From the NCBI GenBank assembly GCA_026874595.1, contig CM049318.1:54389250-54453249 (forward strand): a stretch of DNA of 64,000 nucleotides. The letters are read 5' to 3'. A model generated the notes under the pieces. The model ran no database searches and was not told where the DNA came from. It saw only the letters and a program-made list of their open reading frames with translations. Positions 1 through 11,129 of this stretch are shown here, one piece after another; the stretch's first letter is position 1; the number at the start of each line of letters is the position of its first letter. The translations under genes and the position numbers were made by a program. This DNA is from Sipunculus nudus. Taxonomy: Eukaryota; Annelida; Sipuncula; Golfingiida; Sipunculidae.

Positions 1-80
1 CATGTGCTTCTATCTTCTTGTTGAAGCGCATAAGGATGATGTACAATATATACATTATGAACATGGACAATGCCTCATAC
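1..80 (-). CDS. SLC24A5-like: SLC24 copy 1, coding exon 6 (partial, truncated by window edge)
   Basis: It starts after AAATTTCAG at position 80, completing the Trp codon, and continues YEAL.. through a hydrophobic helix into RFNKK. This marks entry into the large cytosolic loop, as in exon 29618-30129 of the other copy. The reading frame is open to the window edge. Confidence 0.85.
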
Positions 81-2104
81 CTGAAATTTAAAATAAAAAA
101 TTAAATTAAAATTAAAATCAAATAAATTTAACACAGAGTTAATATTTAGAACATAGGCAGTGTTTTTAGGTTCACATTTTCAAAACCGTTGAGTTATGCG
201 GCTACAACTGCCAATGGAGTACTTGCAATTAAAGATAAAAACAACGAAACTGAATATCTTTTGTCACTGAGTTTTGGGCCCCGCCATATTTCCCCATATT
301 AGCTTTATTGAAGCTGAAATCAATAAGATAATTAATTTACCTACAATAAAGCTAATATGGTGGAATTTTGCTTTTTAATTTACGACAGGGTTCTATACAG
401 GATTTTTCTAAGCCATGTTTTAACAAAAGCCTTTGTTAATTGCCGCACATGAGTTATTGATATAAAAGGATTTATCCCATAAAACAGAGCAGAAACCTGT
501 GTATAATCTATCAGGGTAGTTTCTGCTTAGCAGACCATTTCAAGCATCGCGGTTGCAGTTTTCCAAGCGAGTTCTGTTTTCATCCATAAACACAACATTT
601 TGTTAAATTGCCTGGTTTTTCGAATGTATTCCGATTAGAGACCCGAATTAATTAAGTTTTCCTTTCATAAACACAATATTTGATTTTACACGATTTTTCC
701 CAGTGAAACGATGTAAGTTTGCGGATTTATTATTAACCTTGTTATTCGGCGGTTTCTATATATGCTACGGATGATGCAGTTAAGCGAAAAGCTAGACCAA
801 GTTAGGGCTCCGGTATGAGAGGCAGTATTACAACAAATCAGCTGATAGAAATGATCTTTAGGCGGGGCATGTGGGACAAATCAGTTATAGCCCAGTGAAA
901 TGTTATGCATTACGTAAAGTTTACTCAGCCTGTGTCAATCATGAAATTCGCTCGGCTCCGCCTCGCGATTGCCATGTATGACCCACGCCTCGTTAAACCT
1001 TACGGGATGCATAACATTTCACTGGGCTATAACCAATACGTGTATACACTACCAGTGTATAATCTCGTCCAGCATAACCAGCATCAAGGCGATGACGCTG
1101 ATCATGTAACAAACACAGTCTCTAATCAGCGGGTACCATGACAACTCGATCACCTGAAACAGAAAATGATCTCTACCTGACGTTGTAGATATAAGTGAAG
1201 GAAATATACTTTATGTAGAACGTTTACTTTGAATTTATGTGGCTGGCCGGGTGAAGCCAGAATTCGAGAGGCCCTTTATAAACATGAATTAACTAGCATT
1301 TTATGTTTTAAGCGCTGAAATGGTACAACTCACAAGAAAAAAATACATGAATTAACTCTATATGTTCTAATCCGTTTCCTAACCTTGTTTTACCTTATCG
1401 TTTGTGTATCGTTTGTTTGTATATATTGGAATTTTGGACATATACAAAGAGATTTTAGGAAACTGTTTCCCTTGATGTAGCCATGGCAATTCAATCGCTA
1501 AGGAACAGCGGCTAAACAAATACAACCTAGGAATATATCAGTAAACCGTGTCGGCATTACAGGTCCTCGTGCGCACGTCTGCTCACCGACCATGAGCCGA
1601 AATAGTCATTTAGTCAAATGTGCAGCGCGAGCACCGATGAGCACCGGGATAATATATTGTTGTTTCCTTCATTTTAAATGTTTGTGCCCTGGTGGAGATA
1701 CTAGCTCCTACGCTGTATAACATACCATGCCGGCGAGAAGGGCGCAGACTGCCGGTACAGCCAGAATGTTGAACACAGCAGATCCAACCACGGAGGCCAC
1801 GCCCACATCTGACTTAGCTATAAACACGCCTGTAAAATAGAGATTATATTTTTTTTAGATTGTTGATGAGCCCGCCTATCTAAAAGATGTACATATACTT
1901 AATTCCATTTCGCTCCCGCACCACATGACAGGTGGCGACACATTATTATTCCGGCGTCGCCTTCACTTTGATGTGTAACCTTCCCAATATCACCGATAAA
2001 TCCCCGAAACGCGCATTCGTTTGTGAGGGAAATGCGAATTTGAGGCACAGTCTTCCAGTTTAGAATGCAGAGCGCTCAATTGACCCTCAATTGTCAATTA
2101 CACC

Positions 2105-2165
<61 letters not shown>

Positions 2166-2276
2166 ATATATTATATATAATATATATTGTGTGTATTATG
2201 TTTGTTTACGTGTAGGAAATACTCATAAACATATACTTTGTATACACATATCAATTATATAGAATATATGTATGTA

Positions 2277-2364
<88 letters not shown>

Positions 2365-3285
2365 CAATATTGTTTATCTAGCTTCGATGGATCGATAAAA
2401 GTTTTGAGTCAGGAGGATCTAATCAAAATGGTACTTGATCAATATTTTGGCCAGGAATCAAAATTGCGATTCCGATCGATAAAGAACAATGCTGACTTAG
2501 CAAAACAACTGCAGTTTGATTAAATACCAAGTACTGCTAGTAAATAGTAAACGTGGTCACATGAGATGTCAAAAACTCGGACCAAACACTGCTTGATTCA
2601 GGCATGTGACTCTGTATATGTCAACCTACGTGTCTGCAATACTTCATGAATGATGTGTACATCGCAGCGAGCTGACTATATAATATTACAGTTATTATTA
2701 TTGTTAGCCATGGACTATTTCAGGGTTTTGCGTGTTATATTCACGCAATAATATACATTCACCACACACACTCTGTGTAGCTTTCTTTTATTAATATATA
2801 TATATATATATCCAATATATATAGTTCTTACAAATATATATATATATATATATATGTTTATATATGCATATATATGTATTTCTTACATATATATGTGTCT
2901 GTGTATGTATATATATATAAATATATGTATGTGTATATATAAATTTCTTTAAATTAAGTTTACATTATATTATATCATATAGGTGCATGTGTATTTGGGA
3001 GAGATAGAGAAAGAGTATAAGAGGGGCAGTTTGATGAGATAACATGCGGGTTGCTATGAACTCTAATATTCAATGTTTAAGCCAGTCATCTTCATATGTA
3101 TATACCTTACAGTTACTTGTAAATTTTCATGACCTGTTTGTAAATTCTGTAGTGACCAGTTCCGACCTATTATTTGTCGCCCGTCCATAAGGGCATTTTA
3201 TGTGTAAAGCAAGTAATGGTGTCGGTGGTGGTGTGGAAATGTACAAAGTTCAATTTAAGTCATGGGTTGTGGGGTCATACATACA

Positions 3286-3342
<57 letters not shown>

Positions 3343-3437
3343 TACATTTAACGTAGCATATGTAAGCTGTTTAGTATAAGCCTTTTCGCAGCCAGCTGAC
3401 TATAAGTCATATATCATGGTATATATGTGATTGTTAG

Positions 3438-3498
<61 letters not shown>

Positions 3499-3921
3499 GA
3501 AGAGATCTGCATCCATGTACGGTGTAGCAAGGATTCTTTGAACAGTTTGAGGACACGGTACACGATCGATGTGCCCGTTCGGATCATTTGATAACAATGA
3601 GACAAACAGTGCTCTCTGAGATCGGATAAAAGATGAACCACGGTATATACAGTGGGCGCTGTAGAAGTGTCACAGGTCCCTTGTAATCTGTTCCTTACCT
3701 GCTTTCCCTGACTGATGATTAACGTTTAATAAATTATACAGAAAATAAATGGAGAGTTGCACACAATCATACCATGACTAGATAGCACATCTAACACACT
3801 GTTCGACAAACAACCCATTATACATGACTGGGTTGTGATGGTCCAAAGCTGTTTTTATACTCACTGAACATTAATCTCATGATCAACTACTAAAGCAAAT
3901 TAAAAAATACTAAAGGTATTT

Positions 3922-3984
<63 letters not shown>

Positions 3985-4034
3985 TAATACTACTGTAATA
4001 CTACTACTACTACTACTAATAATAATAAATATTA

Positions 4035-4095
<61 letters not shown>

Positions 4096-7000
4096 ACAAG
4101 TGGCTCTGGGCCGTGACGATCCGATGAATATATAACACAAAACCAGTACAGTCCATAGCACATAAAAATGGTCACAAGTAACATTTTAAGGTATTAAAGC
4201 CTGTGTCTGCTCAGTTATGTGAGTGTTTGTTTACAACGAAACTCAGAAAGTCTTGAAGGGAATCTAATAGCATTTCGTGAATATGCCAATGAAGAACCGC
4301 TTAGATTTTAGTGTATCGGTACATGATCCGGATCCAAGTACGTCATCAAATCACAGTCACAAATCTACAGTCACTTGTGCACGAATGAACATAGAATATG
4401 GGCCGAATAAGTGAAGGCTTGAAATCATTGGCACGCAGATTTCTAGTTTGTAGGAATTTATGGAAAATCACACGTTCAGAAACTCTAAGAATAGAGGTCA
4501 TGGAGACGTTATTTAGGATTTCCATGGATAGGGGACTTATCTGGTTTTGTGAGCAAGCTATAACTTCTTTAAATATCTCAAAATAGGTATAAATATATTA
4601 TTTTTACATAAACTGTAACAAATTGTGTAAATTGTTACCATAAAGCAACAAACAAATGCAGAAAACTATGGTGCAGGTAGACAGACACGTTAAAAGACAC
4701 ATGCAAATGGCAGAAAAGCCAGTTGAATATCTGACTTAAGTGTTTTCATAAAGCATTTATAGACAATCGATTACAAAAAATGAATGTTATTATCAGAAAA
4801 GACAGATATCCTTCGATAATACCGGCAATGGGGGAACAGTTTTCTGTTTTCTTTTATCATTACAAGCTTTTTTTGTGTGTTCAGTGTGGGATTGTATACA
4901 AATTTTTCATCGTACATGTGCGTAAAATGTGCGGGAAATATGCGGGAAATTGCGACACATCCTCAGGTTCGACAGAAGCATGTCCTTTTGATAATGATTT
5001 GAAGTTAAGACATTTGAACGTGAATGCTTAACCTGACTTAGATCGAGTCACGTGACTCACCTATGACTGCTGTGAAGAATTCCGGTGCTGAACTTCCGGC
5101 TGCCATGAAGGTGGCGCCAGCTACATCCGCTTCTATGTCTAAGGCTGGAAATAAAAAATATTATAATTTGCATCCTCTAACTATTAAAGGAATGCCCAAA
5201 GAAAACCAAAATATATACAGGATGACATTTTCTGAAAAAAAAAACGCCCAAACGGCAGTTATCTGGGTAAGGGGATATGCAGGAAGCGGAAACCTTGGTG
5301 GCGGATATCTGGGCAGCGGGTATCTAGGTCGACACCCTCAAAATGCACGCGTCTTGTTTCTGAGGGGGGGGGGGGGGGGCAGGGAGACATGCCCCCTCAC
5401 TTTTTAGGTGTGGGGACAAAGAGCCCCCTCACGTTTTAGAATAAAACATGCAATCTTTAATTATGGAGATAATGTCGTCGGTCAGTTTATAGATTCTTCA
5501 TATTTTTGTCAATATCCTTTAATATGGCATCTCTTATTGAGGGAATTAAGGATATTGTGAAATGCCGCATTGAATTGTCATCCATGTTAGCCTTTTTTTT
5601 TATAGTTTTAATAAATGTAAGAAAAATGAATAATATAGTGCTGAAAAGATTGCTAAAAAGAGATGCTATACAATGCAGTCATCCCCAGTCTCTCGTTCTC
5701 GTTGGTCTGATTACACCGTGACACTAGCGGCAGCCTGCCACCTAAACGTCGAATTTTAATTAACTGAAGATGTTTGGGTGCCAGTACAAGCTAATCGGTT
5801 CGCATCATTTCTCGTACATGCAAATATGGACGTCATTTCTAAAAGTACTTTTTATTTTCACCTGCTTGTCGAACTGTCATTTATCTGAAGTAAGACATAC
5901 AGCGACGTTATCCTGTTGGGAAAAGTAATAAATATTACATTACTGGTTGACTCACGTATATTTATGCAGCAGTTATTAATAACAAGGCTGGTTAAAAAAT
6001 TACTTGAAAAGTTTGTCCCTGCGTCCGTCATGATGGCTTGGCAGCTTTGGGTGAATCGGTGCCAGAAAAGAAAAAAGGAGGTAATTAATGTAATTAATTT
6101 TGTGTAACAACATTTTTCCTTCCTTATTTTGCAAATATAAGACGACCATATAAGCCTCTGATGTCAAATACTACCACACAGCAAATATTTGATCCGACCC
6201 TTAGAATGGGTGTTCTATTATGACTTGCAACATGAATCACAGGGCTAGGCCCCTATCAGTTATTTTAGAAGGCTTGAATGTCATGTTGTCATGGCTAACC
6301 GAGACACCCGCCATCGTTGGCCTGATTTTTTGCTTTGTTCGAGAACCACAGAAATCGGACCAACCAGAGCGGGTGTTGCATAGTTTAAATTTGGAGCTGG
6401 ATGCACAATGCAATACCACGCTTTCATTGGTATAATTACAATTCTTTGCACTGTGTCCACTCTGGTGACGTAACCCAGTGAACTTTGGTATAGAAAGCAG
6501 CGGTTTAAAATACTAAGAGACCTGGGACGTATAACGACACCGTGGGGAGTGTTACAAAGCCCATGTTTTAATTTACTTCCTTATCGTATTTGATTCATAA
6601 GAGACCAACAGAGCTAAATACCTAACGCATAAAAAACAAGTAAAAATTATTACCTTCAACTATGCCCTCCAGGGCTGCGACGAAGTACTCATCGCAGACG
6701 ACAGCGACGCAGGCGAAGCAGTACAGGGCGATGAGAACATGAACGACAATGCCGCCACGACGACGGGTCTCCTCCGACATGAACCTCCCCGGGAATTGTT
6801 CGTCGGACCGCGGTGTACAGTTAAGGGGCTGGACATCTGTCGATCTCTTATGACGTCCTTTAGAAGCAGAAAATATAGAAAGTGTTTAAATATCTGAGCC
6901 TTAATCATCGATGTTTAAAAGAGGTTATGTGTTTAATCGTGTTTGATTGTCAACATGTGTGCTTGATCGTCAGTCTGTTTGGTAAGGCATAATACATGTA

Positions 7001-8282
7001 TATTTATTATGATAAGAAACATATGGTTGAGACCTGATGGTCGATCGATATACCTCCACAAATAGATACTTCTAAGTAATTTCATACGTAACTCTGGCTC
7101 TAAGCATATCATATCTTGTATCTTTATAGACTGAAAAAGGAACATATAACGAAAATGAAAGAAAACACCAGAGGCGTCAATTTATCTTCAAGGGTGCGTG
7201 TCTATATCTTCTAATAGTGGTGGTAGTTCCTGTATAAATAGTTGTCGGAGTACCTGTTTGAATTTGTAAATAAATATTTCCACAAACCGACGGGCGCCCC
7301 TTTTTGGGACGGACTATAAGTATAATAAGTAATGTATAACTAATGCATTTCGGTAGGATATAGAGGTGGAGGAAACCGGAGGACCCGGAGAGAACAACCG
7401 GCCTGGACGGGCCATTACTACCCGCGCTTATAGCCAAGCCGGGGATCTAACCCGGATCTCAAGCGTAGAGAGGAGAGCATTTGTCCACTCAACTGTCCAG
7501 GCCCCGGGTCTTTGCAGTAGATATCGTCTGCGTCAACTCAATGTTCATCGTACGGTATGATAGCTCCTGAGGACTGACAGACCTACATACTCGTCCACAT
7601 TGAGAATACCAGCAGTTATTGTCATTTTAAAGCTATATATGTGTGCGTAACACAGTTTATTTAAGTTGAAATTTTAACTGAAAAGAGATTCTAGTCATAT
7701 AGTCAGTTTTATTTCTTACAGACTTTTAATTATCTTTGTCAATTTTTAGTGCTTTTTTAATACTTTGATTTTTTATTAATCTCTTGTTTTAAAATTCAGC
7801 TTAAATGATGCATGTTATTGTAAGCCCCCCCCCCCCCCCCCCCCGAGCAAAACTAACTGTTGGAAGGTTGCGCGGTTTCAAGTGAATAACTTATTATTAT
7901 AACTATAATATTCTTACAATAAATAGAAAAAAGCTAACAGGTATTGAAACATAAAACCAAATATTTCACCAAAACTTACTGTGTTTGACATTGTATGCAT
8001 ATGTCCCATCACTGCTGGGAGCAGTCCCAGAAAACCAGCACACGGAAAGCGACACCGCAGTAACTAATAGGAATACAGCAGTGAGCTTGATTACAAAGAT
8101 GAAGGGGTCCCTCTTTCTGTAACGTTGGGGAGGAGACTGCATTGTGCATGCAACTGTGCTGTAGAGCACGTATTCCTCTACAACTGTAGTGTATCCTATG
8201 CAGTCCGTTTTAGCTCTGTTTAATATACAGCCACTGATTCAGTCGCCCGGTTTGTTAATCATACATTTCTTGTCACGTCATC
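1..8282 (-). CDS. SLC24A5-like: NCKX5-like Na+/Ca2+(K+) exchanger, copy 1 (5' part of gene, spliced)
   Basis: Spliced gene on the minus strand. Coding exons in transcript order are 8142-7980, 6857-6654, 5144-5061, 1829-1726, 1153-1053 and 80-1 (truncated by the window edge). Joined, they stay open for about 245 codons. Seen: an N-terminal hydrophobic anchor (residues about 14-35), a conserved NCT motif (residues 67-69, also an N-glycosylation sequon), the VCDEYF segment of TM1, and the complete first alpha repeat with AAGSSAPE (Glu144 is the Ca2+/Na+ ligand matching NCKX2 Glu188) and VGSAVFN. Two further membrane segments follow. Members of this family exchange Na+ for Ca2+ plus K+. VCDEYF and HWYE resemble NCKX5, the Golgi/melanosome member; this clade call is inference. 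The large cytosolic loop and second alpha repeat lie outside the window. The gene is head-to-head with the copy at 24.8-35.7 kb. No frameshift or stop was seen. Confidence 0.9.
81..1052 (-). other. Intron 5 of SLC24 copy 1
   Basis: A 17-bp perfect inverted repeat lies at 294-310 and 344-360 (CCATATTAGCTTTATTG and its complement, 33-nt loop). Otherwise AT-rich sequence; nothing else recognised. Confidence 0.6.
1053..1153 (-). CDS. SLC24A5-like: SLC24 copy 1, coding exon 5
   Basis: 101 nt, the same length and phase (0 in, 2 out) as 29101-29201. It encodes an ELSWYP..RD stretch and the next membrane helix, ending DEIIHW. Acceptor TTTCAG. The donor GTAGTG is weaker than the others. Confidence 0.88.
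1154..1725 (-). other. Intron 4 of SLC24 copy 1
   Basis: About 570 bp with no ORF, microsatellite or recognisable repeat. Confidence 0.6.
1726..1829 (-). CDS. SLC24A5-like: SLC24 copy 1, coding exon 4 (second half of alpha-1 repeat)
   Basis: 104 nt, the same length as 27162-27265. It encodes GVF(I)..SDVGVASVVGSAVFN and a membrane helix ending in LLAGM. Acceptor TTTTACAG, donor GTATGT. A Pro in the helix (AVPAV) replaces the usual small or aliphatic residue, which is mildly unusual. Confidence 0.92.
2107..2362. repeat. (TA)n and (TA)n-(GA)n microsatellites
   Basis: Two long uninterrupted TA runs (2107-2162 and 2279-2326); the second passes directly into a GA run ending at 2362. Confidence 0.95.
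3289..3497. repeat. Pair of (TA)n microsatellites
   Basis: TA runs at about 3289-3339 and 3443-3497. Confidence 0.95.
3923..4094. repeat. (TA)n plus (TTA)n compound microsatellite
   Basis: A TA run at 3923-3978, then imperfect ACT/AAT triplets, then an ATT/TTA triplet run from about 4029 to 4094. Confidence 0.95.
4325..4425 (+). repeat. Fragment of dispersed repeat family R1
   Basis: It shares the CACTTGTGCACGAATGAAC / ATATGGGCCGAATA block with 11,200-11,300 and 16,520-16,640, so it is another, shorter copy of that family. Confidence 0.6.
5061..5144 (-). CDS. SLC24A5-like: SLC24 copy 1, coding exon 3 (first half of alpha-1 repeat)
   Basis: 84 nt, exactly the length of its counterpart 26010-26093. 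It encodes [16 protein letters not shown], the signature of the NCKX alpha-1 repeat with the ion-ligand Glu, then FFTAVIG. Acceptor TTTCCAG, donor GTGAGT. Confidence 0.93.
5145..6653 (-). other. Intron 2 of SLC24 copy 1
   Basis: A poly-G run lies near 5365-5378. No other repeat or gene was recognised. The small ORF at 5063-5407 reads the antisense of exon 3 and then the G-rich run. Confidence 0.5.
6654..6857 (-). CDS. SLC24A5-like: SLC24 copy 1, coding exon 2 (NCT motif, TM1)
   Basis: 204 nt between a CTAAAG acceptor and a GTAATA donor; phase 1 in, phase 1 out. It encodes the LNCTP motif, FPGRF, the basic RRRGG linker and the first core membrane segment ending VCDEYFVAALE. It aligns block for block with the 210-nt exon 25528-25737 of the other copy. 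Confidence 0.88.
6858..7979 (-). other. Intron 1 of SLC24 copy 1
   Basis: It holds a probable tRNA-derived SINE remnant (about 7365-7540) and a poly-C run (about 7826-7844). Confidence 0.5.
7365..7540 (-). mobile_element. tRNA-derived SINE remnant
   Basis: The minus strand carries a B-box-like GGGTTAGATCCCCGG and, upstream, a TGGACAGTTGAGTGGAC segment where an A box is expected. The segment is GC-richer than the surrounding intron. No poly-A tail or target duplication was identified. Confidence 0.4.
7980..8142 (-). CDS. SLC24A5-like: SLC24 copy 1, coding exon 1 (start codon, signal anchor)
   Basis: Start ATG at 8142-8140. The exon encodes 54 codons plus one base and ends at a GTAAGT donor (7979-7978). 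The peptide has a basic start (RYRKRD) followed by a hydrophobic stretch of about 20 residues and then a polar segment, so it is a signal anchor or uncleaved signal. An upstream out-of-frame ATG (GCATGCAC) overlaps the start. A polypyrimidine-AG acceptor at 8283-8284 suggests the exon begins at 8282 with about 140 nt of 5' UTR and that a further non-coding exon lies upstream. Confidence 0.78.
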
Positions 8283-9849
8283 CTGTAAAATAAAGAAACA
8301 GTGTAAACCCACGTAACAATTCATCCATCTCGATTTGGATTGCCGTTACTGAATGAATAAGATTATCTTAACTCTTCTGTATCTTATATCCCAGGTAGCG
8401 ATAGTGCGAATTTTAACTCCAGAAGCAAGTGCCGTCACGAGTTCAGTTTCGTATGTCTTGTGATAGTACACGAGGGGGCTGAATAAAAAAACGTCAGCTA
8501 CCTGAGATCGGTATCAAGGATTAATAAATAACTCGGCTGCGATTCACCAGTGACGGTTAACAAACACATGAACATTAGTTAAGTGGTCATATATAAGGCA
8601 ATCCCGGCCACGTGGGTGTTAAAATATATCACCCAGAACGTGCCTGATTTTGGATCATTTAGGTTATCGCTGGTGTGTATATACACGGTATAGGACGTGC
8701 CAAAAATTAAGCGGGCAAAATAGTATTTAATTTGGAGCAAAGGCCGTTATGACTGCATGCGTACACACCCTGCAAGGTGACCCATTATAGTTTGTTTCTC
8801 AATGCTGCCCATAGTGTTAAACCTAGGTCTCACCAAAGTCCATAGGTTTCACTTACTACGTCCTTCTACGGTGTCTCACAGTTTAGCTACAGTAAACCAG
8901 AACGTGGCAGTGACGGTTAAACTGAAGTCCTCGTTCTCGTGACGTTCGCAGCACGTTCACCCAAGGTATTTCACGTACATCTACGGTGCTGCTACGGCAT
9001 TGCGACGGTTTCAAACGTCCCTTCCTTCTACGGTAAAACGTGGTTTACCATAGAAAAACGTTGGTAAGCCCGATTTACACCACGCGTTCTGGCTTGATTC
9101 TCGCCACGGATTTACACCTCACCTACGGCGGTGTTACGGCAGCTACACGTTTACCACGTTCAGCCTCGTTTTTCTAAGACATCTTACCGGCCACGTTCTG
9201 AGGGGACAAAGAGGATTTCTCCTTGACCCCACTCCCCGGGTTTGACACGCGAAATTAGTTCCATTAAGGGTGCCAGGAGTGCACTTGTCCAAATTGGTCA
9301 GAACCCAATACAGATTGTCCTGTTCGTTTTGAACATTTCAAAGAGAATTTGGACCCCTCGCGATCTCACGCTTTCAGTCACGCCCAAATATACCGTGTCT
9401 TAAGGCAGATTTCACGTCCTACCAATTCATGCCACGACCTTCAAGAGCGTGGTGAACCGTTGACTGAACGTTATAAGTAAAACCTATGATTTAATAATTG
9501 GCCGTAACAAATCCACGTTTAAAATAATTCGCTGGTTTTTCTCCAAGTGTTGTTTCGATTTTTTTCTTCATATTTCTCCATACTTATAACCTAGAAAGTA
9601 CTCCATATAATGCACTCTTCTCTATAAAGTGAAAAAGAATATAATTATTGTATTTGAATATACTGTATTGTTATAAAGGACAAAGTGAAAAAAAAGGTAG
9701 GGGTTTATAGCGTTACATCACCGGCTAAGGCAGTCTTATCCGACTGTACACTTTGCTTTCCTGGCCATTAGGCCGGTTAATTCTTGTAAATTTCCTCGGG
9801 TCGAGTGAGCGCATACTTGTGCTGAAGACTTTGGCCAGGTGTCTTAGCT

Positions 9850-9915
9850 CAGACGGCGGTCAGAACCGGACGCGAACCCACAAGTCCAGTGCCCTATCCG
9901 TTACGCCAGCAAGCT
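9850..9915 (-). mobile_element. tRNA-like SINE head
   Basis: On the minus strand an A-box-like TGGCGTAACGG is followed about 30 nt later by a B-box-like GGTTCGCGTCC, the internal Pol III promoter layout of a tRNA-derived SINE. Confidence 0.5.
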
Positions 9916-10053
9916 CAATTATAAGGGATATTATGGAAATTATTGTTAATATTTACACCTTAAATTTGTCAATTACCTGGTTATTTATTTATATTTAAAC
10001 TTTAATTTATTTTAAAAAATAATAAAATACTAATAATAAAAACAACAACAACA

Positions 10054-10103
<50 letters not shown>

Positions 10104-10128
10104 TTATAATAATAATAAACAATAATAA

Positions 10129-10159
<31 letters not shown>

Positions 10160-10167
10160 AATAATAC
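10054..10167. repeat. (AAT)n microsatellite
   Basis: Long AAT/ATA triplet array with a few interruptions. Confidence 0.95.
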
Positions 10168-10637
10168 AGGAGTCTATCTATATTAAAACTAACTAAATAA
10201 CTTGAACGAAGAAAATTTTCTATTAAAAGAAACACTTAATTTCAAATAATTTCTTCCAGGACAATGATGAAGATTTAGGATATATTTGTGTATTTTGTCA
10301 TAAAGTATCGCTTGAGAACAATTATTGTAAATGGAATACACGTGTATTTAATTGTAAAGGGCATTTAATTTAATACGGCAGTGTAATGTGATACAAATGT
10401 ATACTCTGCACACAACATGAAAATTCAGACTCACGAAATTTAAAAAAAGTCGAGTCATTCATACTCTAGTTGTGAAAGACTTAATTTATAAATGGGATAA
10501 ATTATTCACATATATGCCCATTTGTGGTAAATATGTGTCAGCAAGTCACTCGGGAGGTCGTATTTTCGAGAGTTAGCGCATGACCCGCCAGCGCGAAATC
10601 ACATTCATGTACTTTAAGCACCATATAGAATGAATCG

Positions 10638-10672
10638 TCACATGACATCACGTGATGAACTACGTCACGTGA
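10638..10672. promoter_or_regulatory. Cluster of E-boxes (CACATG, CACGTG, CACGTG)
   Basis: TCACATGA (10638-10645), TCACGTGA (10648-10655) and TCACGTGA (10665-10672). TCACGTGA is the preferred site of bHLH-Zip factors of the MITF/TFE/USF type. Whether it is used here is not known. Confidence 0.35.
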
Positions 10673-11129
10673 CATATGTCTGGAATGTTCTCTGGACCCC
10701 TTGGTGTGTAAACAGCTAAACTGTATATAGACTCATTGCCTGAGTGTCTCTCTTTATATTTATACAAACGGGAACTCAGTTACAATTTCTGTCTCACAAT
10801 ATCATAAGCCAATATGCCAGTATGCTTCTGTTGATACACGTACTTCATCTTTATTTCACTGAATATAAAATACGTATCAGCAACACACATATTTCCATGC
10901 CAGATGAAAAGATATGCTCTCAAATGTTGATCGGTTAACAAAGACCAGTATTCGATATGTGCAATTAATTATTGTTACCTATCGGTGCAGGTTATCAGTC
11001 AACTTTGGTAACTGGCAACCCCCCTGGGATGGACCTATGATTTTTATGCCCATCAAACCTACTGGAAGGAGTGTCTATATAGAGATGGTAGTTTATTTTT
11101 TTTTTTACTTTCAGCCTTCACTCAGACCT

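Larger units (their letters stand above)
1830..5060 (-). other. Intron 3 of SLC24 copy 1, microsatellite-rich
   Basis: It holds five (TA)n tracts (2107-2162; 2279-2326 followed by (GA)n to 2362; 3289-3339; 3443-3497; 3923-3978) and a (TTA)n tract at about 4029-4094. A fragment of a dispersed repeat is at about 4325-4425. Apparent ORFs here are translations of these repeats. Confidence 0.7.
8283..11129. other. Intergenic region between the head-to-head SLC24 genes, part 1
   Basis: 8,860-9,480 is a GC-richer patch dense in ACG/CGT words, probably an old DNA element without recognisable ends. A SINE head is at about 9,850-9,915 and an (AAT)n tract at 10,054-10,167. Three E-boxes cluster at 10,638-10,672. 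No protein-coding exon was seen. Confidence 0.5.

Noticed and set aside
2065-4161. Tyr-Ile repeat ORFs
   Set aside because: Translations of (TA)n and (TTA)n microsatellites; the same applies to similar ORFs near 15.2, 24.3, 27.0, 39.3, 40.4 and 44.4 kb.
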